DNA from: Oscillospiraceae bacterium
Lineage (GTDB): Bacteria; Bacillota; Clostridia; Oscillospirales; Oscillospiraceae
NCBI GenBank assembly: GCA_031281195.1
Contig: JAITFS010000179.1
Location: 1-35,337 of the forward strand
Length of the DNA: 35,337 nt
Direction: 5' to 3'
Shown here: positions 18,834 to 27,790 of the stretch, piece by piece
Numbering within the stretch: position 1 is the stretch's first letter
Layout: every line of letters begins with the position of its first letter
The notes under the pieces: generated by a model
Database searches by the model: none
What the model saw: the letters and a program-made list of their open reading frames with translations, nothing else
What the model was told of the DNA's origin: nothing
Position numbers and translations under genes: made by a program

Positions 18834-20447
18834 ATGCTTTTTACTTCATTTAACTTTTTAATTTTTCTTGCTGTTTTAGTTGCTTTATATGCAATTACAC
18901 CGCAGAGATTTCGTTGGTTTGTTTTGCTTGTAGGGTCAATGACTTTTTATGGTTTTGCCGGACTTCATTTTCTTATTTATATAAATGCAACTATTGTAAT
19001 TACTTATTTTTGTACAATAAAAATCAGACATCTTCGATTAATTCGTGATGTTGAGATTGAAAAATTTAATGATTTAGGATTATCACAAGAGAATATTAAA
19101 GAAGCAAGGCGGAGCTTACGAGATAAAACTAAGCGTAAAGCTAAAGGGTGGACAGCTTTGTGTTTAGTTTTGATTATTGGTATTCTCGCTGCGGTGAAGT
19201 ACACTGATTTTGCTATCGAAAACTTTAATACAATCCTTCGGCTTTTTAACGATTCACAGCAGTTTAGTCTGATAGGAATTGCTGTACCACTCGGAATATC
19301 TTTTTATACTTTTCAAACTGTTGGATATGTGATTGATGTTTATCGAGAGAAAGCTGAAATTGTAAGAAACCCATTAAAATTAGCTTTGTTTACATCTTTT
19401 TTCCCACAGGTAATTCAAGGCCCGATAAGCCGTTTTGAAAATCTTTCAAAAACTCTTTATAGTGGTTCACAGATTAACAGACATGGTTTAGCACGTGGTT
19501 CACAACGTATTCTTTGGGGGTTTTTCAAAAAGCTGGTTATAGCTGACAGGCTTTGGCCTGCTCTTGCTTTTCTCGCAATACATCCGGAGGAATATCAAGG
19601 AATCTATTACCTCTTTGCTATCGCATTGTATGCTATTGTTTTATATTGTGATTTTTCCGGTGGAATTGATATTGCAATAGGTGCTGCGGAGCTTTTTGGG
19701 GTTCGTTTACCCGAAAACTTTAACCGCCCATTTTATTCACGTTCGATACAGGAGTATTGGCAACGCTGGCATATTACAATGTATAGCTGGTTTCGTGATT
19801 ATGTGTTTTATCCGATGGCGGCAAGTAAAAGAATGTTACGTTTTTCTAAGGCTTCACGACGTGTAGTTGGCAATAATCTTGCAAAAAGATTACCTGTTCA
19901 TATATCGCTTATTTTCGTATGGTTTTTAACCGGTTTGTGGCATGGTGCAACTTGGAACTTTATAATGTGGGGTATGACAAATGGTATTGTTTTAATGATT
20001 TCATTGGAGCTAACTCCTTTGTATGAGCGGTTTAACAAACATTTCCCTACACTAACGGATAAATGGTTTTATCGTTCAATTCAGATTTTCCGTACTTTTT
20101 GGCTAATGAACTTTATACGTTCGTTTGATATTTATGACGGAGTAAGAAATACATTCCGTATGATGTGGAGTGTTGTAGCAAACTTTAGTTTTAATGAATT
20201 TCTTACTTCCGGTTTAAGTGAGCTTAAATTATCAACTGAGGAATATTTTAGTGCTTTAGCCGGTTTATTAATAGTCTTTTTTATCAGCTTTTTGGGTCGT
20301 GGAAATATTGATTTTAGAGATAGATTAGGCGGGGTAAAATGGCCACTTCGTTATACTTTAACAGGTGTAGTTTTGTTTATGACACTGGTATTAGGAGCTT
20401 ATGGACATGGGTTTGACGCGCGGCAGTTTATTTACAATATATTTTAA
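18834..20447 (+). CDS. MBOAT family O-acyltransferase (DltB/AlgI-like)
   Basis: Multi-TM; IQGPISRFE, CDFSGGIDIAIGAAELFGVRLPENFNRPFYSRSIQEYWQRWHITMYSWFRDYVFYPM, FLTGLWHGATWNFIMWG. The MLFTSFNFLIFL start at 18834 is preferred; the ORF-track start at 18747 lies inside the palindrome. Confidence 0.93.
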   Translation: MLFTSFNFLIFLAVLVALYAITPQRFRWFVLLVGSMTFYGFAGLHFLIYINATIVITYFCTIKIRHLRLIRDVEIEKFNDLGLSQENIKEARRSLRDKTKRKAKGWTALCLVLIIGILAAVKYTDFAIENFNTILRLFNDSQQFSLIGIAVPLGISFYTFQTVGYVIDVYREKAEIVRNPLKLALFTSFFPQVIQGPISRFENLSKTLYSGSQINRHGLARGSQRILWGFFKKLVIADRLWPALAFLAIHPEEYQGIYYLFAIALYAIVLYCDFSGGIDIAIGAAELFGVRLPENFNRPFYSRSIQEYWQRWHITMYSWFRDYVFYPMAASKRMLRFSKASRRVVGNNLAKRLPVHISLIFVWFLTGLWHGATWNFIMWGMTNGIVLMISLELTPLYERFNKHFPTLTDKWFYRSIQIFRTFWLMNFIRSFDIYDGVRNTFRMMWSVVANFSFNEFLTSGLSELKLSTEEYFSALAGLLIVFFISFLGRGNIDFRDRLGGVKWPLRYTLTGVVLFMTLVLGAYGHGFDARQFIYNIF

Positions 20448-21510
20448 GATTATTGTTGCAGTAATCGCTTTTGTTGTAGTGTTTTTCACATTACAACGAT
20501 TGCTTGTGCCAAAGTATGCTTCTACTGCAATTGAAGGTGGTCTTATACGTGAGTATTACAATAGTCCAATGAATCATGATGTGATTTTTCTTGGAGATTG
20601 TGAGGTTTATGCTAATTTTTCACCTATCACTCTTTGGGAGGAATATGGAATAACCTCATATATTCGCGGCAGCCCTCAGCAGCTTATATGGCATTCGTAT
20701 TATTTACTTGAGGATACCTTACGTTTTGCTGTAGAAAAGCCAAAAGTGGTTGTGCTTAGTGTTATGGCTATGCAATATGATGAACCTTTATATGAACCGT
20801 ACAACCGTTTAACAATTGATGGTATGCGGTTATCACCAACTAAGCTCCGTGCAATTCGTTCATCTCGTACAGAGGGTGAAGATTATTTATCATATATACT
20901 TCCGTTTTTCAGATTTAAAGACAACTGGCGAGATTTTAGCAGTGAGGATTTTCGCTATTTCTTTCAAAACCCTCAAGTTTCTATAAGTGGTTTTATGGTG
21001 CGTAGTGATGTGTTTCCTGTGGAGTTTATTCCTGACCCAATAAGGTTGCCGAATTATGAATTTGGCGAAAAGCCTATGTATTATTTAAACAAAATCACAA
21101 CTTTAGCAAAGGAAAATGATATAGAGCTTGTTTTAGTAAAAGCACCTGTTTTGTGGCCTTATTGGTTTGAGCAGTGGGCTATGCAGATTGATACTTTTGC
21201 TTATAATAATGGTTTAAAAAATGTGGATTTCACCATTGGTTTAAATAATGAAGGCTTGGACTATGTTGGATTGGATTTTTCTAAACATACTTTTAACGCA
21301 GGTTTACATTTAAATGTTTTTGGTGCTGAGCTATTATCAAGTTATTTTGGCGGTATTTTAAAAGAATTTTATGACCTGCCTGACAGGCGAAATGACCCTG
21401 TTACCGTTGAATATTGGGCAGAGCTGTCTAAGCAGTACAACCGTCTAATAGCAACACAACTCGAAGAAATAAGAGAAACCGGTCATATTCATACTTTCTT
21501 AATAAAATGA
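20407..21510 (+). CDS. SGNH-hydrolase-like / DltD-like membrane-anchored partner of MBOAT
   Basis: N-terminal TM, DVIFLGDCEVYANFSPITLWEEYGI, late AGLHLNVFGAELLS; SD AGGAG 9 nt before ATG 20407; overlaps the MBOAT gene by 41 nt. Confidence 0.78.
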   Translation: MGLTRGSLFTIYFKIIVAVIAFVVVFFTLQRLLVPKYASTAIEGGLIREYYNSPMNHDVIFLGDCEVYANFSPITLWEEYGITSYIRGSPQQLIWHSYYLLEDTLRFAVEKPKVVVLSVMAMQYDEPLYEPYNRLTIDGMRLSPTKLRAIRSSRTEGEDYLSYILPFFRFKDNWRDFSSEDFRYFFQNPQVSISGFMVRSDVFPVEFIPDPIRLPNYEFGEKPMYYLNKITTLAKENDIELVLVKAPVLWPYWFEQWAMQIDTFAYNNGLKNVDFTIGLNNEGLDYVGLDFSKHTFNAGLHLNVFGAELLSSYFGGILKEFYDLPDRRNDPVTVEYWAELSKQYNRLIATQLEEIRETGHIHTFLIK

Positions 21511-21526
21511 TGGTATAATGGAGATA

Positions 21527-22126
21527 ATGAAAAGATTTTTAATATTATCATGCATATTGATTTTACCGGTACTCGTTGCTTGTAATGATTCTGATGATTC
21601 TACTTCTGATGTTTCACCTACACCTGTTGTTACTGATGGTACTAATGGTAACAATGATTCAAATACTGATAATCCAAACAATGGGGACATTAACAACACC
21701 GATGACCCTAATGTTGATGATACACCGCTCTTTTCGCTTGCGGTTGGTGACTTTGTTATTGAAATGAATATGAATGTTGAGTATGCACTTGCTGCTTTAG
21801 GTGAACCTTTAGGAGTTTTTGAAGCTCCCAGTTGTGCTTTTGATGGAGTCGATCGAATATTTCAATATCAAAATTTTCAACTTTTAACATATCCTGTTGG
21901 GGACGATGATTTTATACATACGATTAGTTTTCGTAATGATTTGATTCGTACAACAGAGGGTATTCGTATAGGTAACAGCCTAAATGATATGCTGGAAGCG
22001 TATGGTGACGATTATGAATATGATCTTAGTTTATATAGATTTGTTCGGGAAAGAACATTTATAGAGTTTTTAATTGAGAATGATATTGTAGTTCAGATAA
22101 TTTATGGTTATACTATTAATAATTGA
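21527..22126 (+). CDS. Small lipoprotein with Asp/Asn-rich linker, possibly BamE/SmpA-like fold
   Basis: MKRFLILSCILILPVLVAC-NDSDDS lipobox; IRTTEGIRIGNSLNDMLEAYGDDY resembles the BamE-like helix-turn pattern. Confidence 0.65.
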   Translation: MKRFLILSCILILPVLVACNDSDDSTSDVSPTPVVTDGTNGNNDSNTDNPNNGDINNTDDPNVDDTPLFSLAVGDFVIEMNMNVEYALAALGEPLGVFEAPSCAFDGVDRIFQYQNFQLLTYPVGDDDFIHTISFRNDLIRTTEGIRIGNSLNDMLEAYGDDYEYDLSLYRFVRERTFIEFLIENDIVVQIIYGYTINN

Positions 22127-22152
22127 TTGTAACACAGGAGTAACACTGATAA

Positions 22153-24135
22153 ATGAAACTTTTTAGCAAACAAGGTAAACGCAGCATATCTTCAACAAAA
22201 CCACAGAAAACAAGAATAGTTAAAGATGTACCATCCTCTGATGTAACTACTTTAAACGAGAATATTGCAGTTGCTGTTTCATTAGAGCCTGAATTAAAGT
22301 CTGTTGAACCTGTACCTGTTATAACGCAACAAGTTGAGGTTGTAGTTTCTGAAGCAGTTGAACCTGTTGTAGTTGAACAACCTGCTGTTGCTGTGCCGCA
22401 AAATATTGTTCAACCTGTAGAATCTCAGAGTAAATACATTGTAAATTATCCTGATGTAGAGTTATCTGAAGCATCAAAGCGTGCAATTGAAACTGTTATA
22501 CACAAAGAGAATATTCTTGACGACAATCTTTATATTACGCAAGAGATTGTGCTAGACAGCACTTTTGAACACCTTGCTCCACCAAAGAAATCACCATTAA
22601 AGATTATTGGAATAATCCTTTTATGTATGATAGCCCTTGGTGCTATTAGTGCCGGCGGTTGGTATTATTGGATGGTTAGCCATGCTGCTTTTGATTTTAC
22701 ATTACAACCAATAGTTATTTTAAATGGAGAATCAATATTAGCTAGCGATTTTCTGTTAGATTCTGAGGATTTATCATCAACATCAGTTAGATTTTTAGAC
22801 CCTGATTATTACCCTGTCGAAGGACGCCATGAAGTGCCGATAATACTTTCAATGGGTTTACGTTCTGTTGAAACATGGGGAATTGTATATGTACTAAAGC
22901 CTATAAGTGGTATAACAGCCGAGTTCAGAGATGATCTATCCGGCTTGGTTGCTTCTGATTTTCTTGCAAATGCAAGCATTGCCAGAGGTGTTGAGTTTGA
23001 TGTCCGTTTTATTGAAGAGCCTTTACCTCTGGCTGAATATGATGTTGGTGAGTATATTTTGCACTTGTCATTAAATGGTGCTCCTTTTAGTGTGACATTA
23101 ACCATTGAAGACACAACACCTCCAACTGCAACACCTATAAGTGTACACAATCATATAATTGGTGAACCTATCACACCTGATGCTTTTCTGGTTGGAGTGT
23201 ATGACCCTTCGGGTGTTGTTTCCATTGAATTTGTAACAGAACCTGATGTTTTTGATAGAGAAGGACGTAATCAAATCGTTGAGATTATTGTGACTGATAC
23301 ATGGGGTAATAGTGAGGTTTTTCGCTCGGATTTAACAATATTAATGAATGAAACACCTCCGGTTCTTGAAGGTCCGACTCTCATTGAGAGTAAGGTCGGA
23401 AATCCTGTAATGTTTTTAAATGGTGTAACAGCGTTTGATAGCTTTGGAAGAGAGTTAGAGCTTGTTGTTGATTTATTAGGCTTCGACCAGGATATTGTTG
23501 GTGAATACAGCATTTTTATTTCTACCATTGACTTGACCGGGAATATTTCAAATATTGAAGTAATTATACGCATTATAGAGGTTGATCCTGATGAAGTTTA
23601 TGAGCTTGTAGATGCTGCACTTGAGAATGCTTATAGGGAGTTTTTACGTGGTGGTGGAGCTATGTCGCAAGAAGCACTAGATGCAGCAGTTGCAAATATG
23701 ACTCAAGTAGAACAAGCTCGTGCGATAATCATTGAGATAAGGCGACTTATAAGATATGCTGATACTCGTGGCGGTCCTCAGTCTATATATGAAGCTGCAT
23801 ACTCAGGTTTACGTGAGCGTAGTGGAAATTGTTTTAACTATTACGCACTTGGTGAACTTATGTTGACAAGAGCAGGTATTCCCAATATGATGATTGAACG
23901 CAGACGTGATATTGGTCATGGTACAAACCACAGATGGAGCTTAATAAACCCTGATAATGCCGGTTGGCATCACTTCGATTCTGTGCCTACAAGATACCTT
24001 GATTTAAACACTATTATGCATGCGATGACACAATCGCAAACAAAATTAATTGAAAATGCTCCTGTTATTTTTGAAAACCACGGTGGTTTGTTCTACGCTT
24101 TTGACCCATCGTTATACCCGGATATAGTACCGTAA
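22153..24135 (+). CDS. Single-pass membrane protein with Ig-like repeats and C-terminal transglutaminase-like domain
   Basis: Val/Pro/Glu-rich N-terminus, TM KIIGIILLCMIALGAISAGGWYYW, Ig-like segments, then Cys RSGNCFNYYAL, His TNHRWSLI, Asp HHFDSVP. Confidence 0.83.
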   Translation: MKLFSKQGKRSISSTKPQKTRIVKDVPSSDVTTLNENIAVAVSLEPELKSVEPVPVITQQVEVVVSEAVEPVVVEQPAVAVPQNIVQPVESQSKYIVNYPDVELSEASKRAIETVIHKENILDDNLYITQEIVLDSTFEHLAPPKKSPLKIIGIILLCMIALGAISAGGWYYWMVSHAAFDFTLQPIVILNGESILASDFLLDSEDLSSTSVRFLDPDYYPVEGRHEVPIILSMGLRSVETWGIVYVLKPISGITAEFRDDLSGLVASDFLANASIARGVEFDVRFIEEPLPLAEYDVGEYILHLSLNGAPFSVTLTIEDTTPPTATPISVHNHIIGEPITPDAFLVGVYDPSGVVSIEFVTEPDVFDREGRNQIVEIIVTDTWGNSEVFRSDLTILMNETPPVLEGPTLIESKVGNPVMFLNGVTAFDSFGRELELVVDLLGFDQDIVGEYSIFISTIDLTGNISNIEVIIRIIEVDPDEVYELVDAALENAYREFLRGGGAMSQEALDAAVANMTQVEQARAIIIEIRRLIRYADTRGGPQSIYEAAYSGLRERSGNCFNYYALGELMLTRAGIPNMMIERRRDIGHGTNHRWSLINPDNAGWHHFDSVPTRYLDLNTIMHAMTQSQTKLIENAPVIFENHGGLFYAFDPSLYPDIVP

Positions 24136-24152
24136 TACAGTGAGGTGTATTT

Positions 24153-24875
24153 ATGAAGGATGTGCTTAATAATGACCCTGCGTTTCTCACATTAATACGT
24201 CAAGAGGATGGTTATTCCAGTTCCTTGCTTGGTGTAATTGGTGGTATGGGAACAAGAGCTACTACATATTTCCACGATAAGCTTCATAGCCTGCAAGAGA
24301 TTTCAAAGGAACAGGATTTCACGGATGTCCTTATCTATAGTGTGCCAACTACACCTGACCGTACTGCTTATATAACCGGAAAAAGTAAAAACAGTCCTTT
24401 ACCAAAACTGCTTGATGCTGCAAAAACTCTGGAAATAGCAGGTGCTACCAAGCTTGCTATGCTGTGTATTACCTCTCATTACTTTTATGATAAAATTGTT
24501 GAAACTGTAAATATACCATTCTTAAACATGCCCGATGAAGTAGCACGTTATGCTGCTGAGTGCAGATATACAAAGGTTGGTTTACTTGCTACATCCGGTA
24601 CTATTGATGGTAAGTTTTTCCATACAGCATTTAAAAACTTCGGCATAAATGTCCTTACTTTATCACCGGAGTTACAAGATGATTTAATGAAGCTCATATA
24701 TGATGTAAAGCTTGGTATTGATATTATGCCTTGTGCTTTAATCCCAATGGTTGCAGAGCTTGATGATAGAGGTGTAGATGCTGTAATTCTAGGTTGTACA
24801 GAGCTTTGCGTTATAGGTGACATAAACACAAATTGTATTAACTCTTTGGATGTTTTAGCAGGAGCTTGTATTTAA
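24153..24875 (+). CDS. Aspartate/glutamate racemase family protein
   Basis: LGVIGGMGTRATTYFHDKL; first Cys motif MLCITSHYF; VGLLATSGTIDGKFF; second Cys motif VILGCTELC. Confidence 0.9.
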   Translation: MKDVLNNDPAFLTLIRQEDGYSSSLLGVIGGMGTRATTYFHDKLHSLQEISKEQDFTDVLIYSVPTTPDRTAYITGKSKNSPLPKLLDAAKTLEIAGATKLAMLCITSHYFYDKIVETVNIPFLNMPDEVARYAAECRYTKVGLLATSGTIDGKFFHTAFKNFGINVLTLSPELQDDLMKLIYDVKLGIDIMPCALIPMVAELDDRGVDAVILGCTELCVIGDINTNCINSLDVLAGACI

Positions 24876-24879
24876 TATT

Positions 24880-26451
24880 ATGATTAATGTTTTAGATTAT
24901 TTGGAAAATACAATAAAAACTATGAGCAACCCCGATAAACCTGCATTTATCGGGGAAAAATCATCTCTATCTTTTAATGAGCTATATATGAGAAGTCTCT
25001 CTTGTGGTAGTTATATTGCTTCAAAAGAGTTACAAAAACAACCGATTGTTGTATTCATGCAAAAAACACCTGCTATAATTGCTGCTTTCCTTGGTGTTGT
25101 TTATAGTGGTAACTATTACGTACCAATAGATTCAGAGATTACAACACTTCGTATTCGAATGATTTTGGAAGAGGTAAAATCTCCGCTTATTATATGTGAT
25201 GAGGTAACATCGAAGCTCCTTGATAAATGGAGTTCTGAGCGTGATTTGGATTGGGATTATGACTATAGTACCGTGTTGTTTAGCGATGCCGGCAGTTTTC
25301 TGATTGATTATAACAAGCTTACAGCTATTCGTAAAAGCACCATTGATGTTGACCCGTTGTATGTGGTATTTACTTCCGGTTCAACCGGTACTCCAAAAGG
25401 TGTAATAGCAACGCACCGCTCCGTCATTGACTATATAGAGAATCTGTCCGAGGTTTTGGCATTAGATTCTGATACTGTTTTTGGAAATCAATCCCCACTT
25501 TATCTTGATGCTTGTTTGAAGGAGGTTTTCCCCACATTAAAGTTTGGTGCTACTACTTATCTTATACCACCTTCACTTTTTATGTTTCCTGTAAAACTAA
25601 TAGAATATATAAATGAGCATAAAATCAACACAATTTGCTGGGTAGCTTCTGCTCTAAGTATGGTTGCAGGTCTTGGTGCTTTTTCCGTTGCAACTCCAAA
25701 ATCACTTAAAACCATCGCATTTGGCAGTGAGATTTTCCCGGTAAGACATTTTAATTTATGGAGAGATGTTTTACCAGATACTCGTTTTATACACCTTTAT
25801 GGGCCTACAGAGGCAACCGGTATGTCGTGTTTTTATGAAGTTTCAAATTCTTATGATTATAGTGGTTCAATTCCGATTGGTTCTGCATTTCCAAACACTG
25901 AGATAATTTTGCTTGATGACAATAATAATTTACCTCCGGATGGAAAGCCCGGTGAAATCTGTATTCGTGGCGCAGGGCTTAGTCTTGGTTATTTTGGTGA
26001 TAATGAGAAAACGAACTCTGCTTTTGTGCAAAATCCGCTCTCGATTTTCCCTGATATTATTTATAGAACCGGTGATATGGGTTACTATGGTTCAATTGAT
26101 TTAGAGCAGGGTGATTCCAATGATGTTCAGAGGGTTCTTTTCTATAAGGGTCGTAGAGATCATCAAATTAAGCACATGGGTTATAGGATTGAGCTTGCTG
26201 AGATAGAGCTTATGGCTGCTAGTTTTGACGGGGTGGGGCTTGCATGTGCGGTTTTTGATAATGAAAATAGTAGGATAATTCTTTATTATATGAGTGATAG
26301 TGTTGATAAATCTGATGTTAAGGCTTTTCTTAAGGCTAATCTTCCTCGTTATATGCTACCTCAAACAATTATTCATTGCGATAATATGCCTAAAACCGCA
26401 GGTGGCAAAATCGACAGAGTAAAGCTACTGGAGTTAGGAAGCAGAAAGTAA
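24880..26451 (+). CDS. Stand-alone amino-acid adenylation domain (DltA-like ligase)
   Basis: A3 YVVFTSGSTGTPKGVIATH, A4 LYLDACLKEVFPTL, A5 IHLYGPTEATG, YRTGDMG, A8 GRRDHQIKHMGYRIELAEIE, A10 TAGGKIDR. Confidence 0.9.
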   Translation: MINVLDYLENTIKTMSNPDKPAFIGEKSSLSFNELYMRSLSCGSYIASKELQKQPIVVFMQKTPAIIAAFLGVVYSGNYYVPIDSEITTLRIRMILEEVKSPLIICDEVTSKLLDKWSSERDLDWDYDYSTVLFSDAGSFLIDYNKLTAIRKSTIDVDPLYVVFTSGSTGTPKGVIATHRSVIDYIENLSEVLALDSDTVFGNQSPLYLDACLKEVFPTLKFGATTYLIPPSLFMFPVKLIEYINEHKINTICWVASALSMVAGLGAFSVATPKSLKTIAFGSEIFPVRHFNLWRDVLPDTRFIHLYGPTEATGMSCFYEVSNSYDYSGSIPIGSAFPNTEIILLDDNNNLPPDGKPGEICIRGAGLSLGYFGDNEKTNSAFVQNPLSIFPDIIYRTGDMGYYGSIDLEQGDSNDVQRVLFYKGRRDHQIKHMGYRIELAEIELMAASFDGVGLACAVFDNENSRIILYYMSDSVDKSDVKAFLKANLPRYMLPQTIIHCDNMPKTAGGKIDRVKLLELGSRK

Positions 26452-26457
26452 AGAGCT

Positions 26458-26685
26458 ATGGAAAAACTATTAGAGATTTTACAGGAAATGCATGAGGATA
26501 TAGATTTTTCTACTCATGTTTCGCTTATTGATGATAAAGTCATCGATTCTTTTGATATTATCACTCTTATTGCAGAGATTGATGATAGAATTGGTGTAAC
26601 AATTCCTCCTGAAGAGCTTATTCCTAAAAACTTCAACTCATTCTCCGCAATGGTGAATCTTATAAATAAACTTGAGAATGAGTAA
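26458..26685 (+). CDS. Acyl/peptidyl carrier protein (DltC-like)
   Basis: 75 aa with VIDSFDIITLIAEIDDRIGVTIPPEEL; DSF is the likely phosphopantetheine site. Confidence 0.85.
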   Translation: MEKLLEILQEMHEDIDFSTHVSLIDDKVIDSFDIITLIAEIDDRIGVTIPPEELIPKNFNSFSAMVNLINKLENE

Positions 26686-26690
26686 CTACT

Positions 26691-26751
26691 TGACAAATCA
26701 CCCTAAGTCAACTTTGTTGACTTTATCCTCATTTACTAAAGAGGGCATGGA
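26691..26751. repeat. Dispersed palindromic repeat, copy A
   Basis: TGACAAATCACCC-(AAGTCAAC-TTT-GTTGACTT)-...CCTC-ATTTACTAAAGAGGGCATGGA; shares ends with copy B at 27650-27738. Confidence 0.7.
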
Positions 26752-26753
26752 AT

Positions 26754-27590
26754 CTACACACTGCCGCTGTCGTAGGTGAAGCCTTGTCCGTGGACGTCTG
26801 CAACTGTGTCTGTTATCATAAATGCTTTTTTATCGTGATTGTCTACTACTGTGAGTAAGTCGCGATAATTTTTTGTGTCGAGTGTTACCATTATCATCTC
26901 GCGTGCTTCTCGCTGATAACCGCCAAGTACCGGTATCAGTGTAACTCCCCTGCCAATTTTATTCATAATATCATCAGTGATTTCCTGACTTTTGTTGCTA
27001 ATTATATAAACATTTTTACGTTTTCGCAGTCCGGTTTCTATGTAGGACATAATAATTGATATTATTATTACCGAAACTATTGCGTAGAAAAATGAATCAA
27101 CATTAAAGACAAATAATGTAAGGATTATTACTATTCCATCAGATAATAATAATCCGATTGATGGGCTGAGTTTAAAATATTTCTTTAGTATGAGCGGTGG
27201 TAAGCTTGTTCCTCCGCTTGATGCGTTATTTGCGTATAATGTCGATGCTGCAACTGCCATAAACATACAACCTACAAGCATTGAGAGCATCGGGTCTTCA
27301 ACGATTTCCATTTGTGGTATTAATCTTATTGCAACCGGCAGTAAAGCTGCTCCTAAAACTGTGTTAAAAAATGCTTCTTTTCCCAAAAATACTAGAGCAC
27401 ATGCAAGTATTATCAAGTTTGCGACAAATACTGTTATAGCTCTGTCAAATCCAAACCATGTTTCAAACACAATCGCAAGTCCTGTGATTCCTCCTGCTGC
27501 AATAGAGTGCGGTCCAAAAAAAAGGTTGACAGCTACAGCTATCAAACATATTGCGATGACAATAATTACAATCTTTTTTACATGCTTCAT
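26754..27590 (-). CDS. YitT family membrane protein (DUF161/DUF2179)
   Basis: FFGPHSIAAGGITGLAIVFE, NASSGGTSLPPLIL, C-terminal YIISNKSQEITDDIMNKIGRGVTLIPVLGGYQREAREMIMVTL. SD GGAGG upstream of the ATG at 27590. Confidence 0.92.
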   Translation of the reverse strand: MKHVKKIVIIVIAICLIAVAVNLFFGPHSIAAGGITGLAIVFETWFGFDRAITVFVANLIILACALVFLGKEAFFNTVLGAALLPVAIRLIPQMEIVEDPMLSMLVGCMFMAVAASTLYANNASSGGTSLPPLILKKYFKLSPSIGLLLSDGIVIILTLFVFNVDSFFYAIVSVIIISIIMSYIETGLRKRKNVYIISNKSQEITDDIMNKIGRGVTLIPVLGGYQREAREMIMVTLDTKNYRDLLTVVDNHDKKAFMITDTVADVHGQGFTYDSGSV

Positions 27591-27649
27591 ATATACCTCC
27601 AATATCTATTATAACTTTATTAATCTGTCAATGAAGTACTTTTGTCCTA

Positions 27650-27738
27650 TGACAAATCACCCGCCCTCTCGCAAATTGTCGAGATTCAAATCACCCGCCC
27701 TCTGCGGAGGGCACCCTCTTTGCTAAAGAGGGCATGGA
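27650..27738. repeat. Dispersed palindromic repeat, copy B
   Basis: TGACAAATCACCCGCCCTCT... CAAATCACCC-GCCCTC-TGCG-GAGGGC-ACCCTCTTT-GCT-AAAGAGGG-CATGGA. Confidence 0.75.
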
Positions 27739-27753
27739 CGTTCTACTATCCAT

Positions 27754-27790
27754 TCCCTATTCCCTATTCCCTAGTCCCTATTCCCTAGTC
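27754..27790. repeat. Heptamer tandem repeat TCCCTAT/G (5 units)
   Basis: TCCCTAT TCCCTAT TCCCTAG TCCCTAT TCCCTAG TC. Confidence 0.9.

Noticed and set aside
21576-21767. 63-aa Leu/Met-rich ORF in the lipoprotein gene
   Set aside because: Out-of-frame reading of the Asp/Asn-rich linker (GAT/AAT-rich codons).
24880-26685. Fragment of a nonribosomal peptide synthetase
   Set aside because: Separate A-domain and carrier genes without condensation or thioesterase domains, next to MBOAT and SGNH genes, fit a Dlt-like system better.
27754-27790. CRISPR-like short repeat array
   Set aside because: Contiguous 7-bp tandem units without spacers; not CRISPR.
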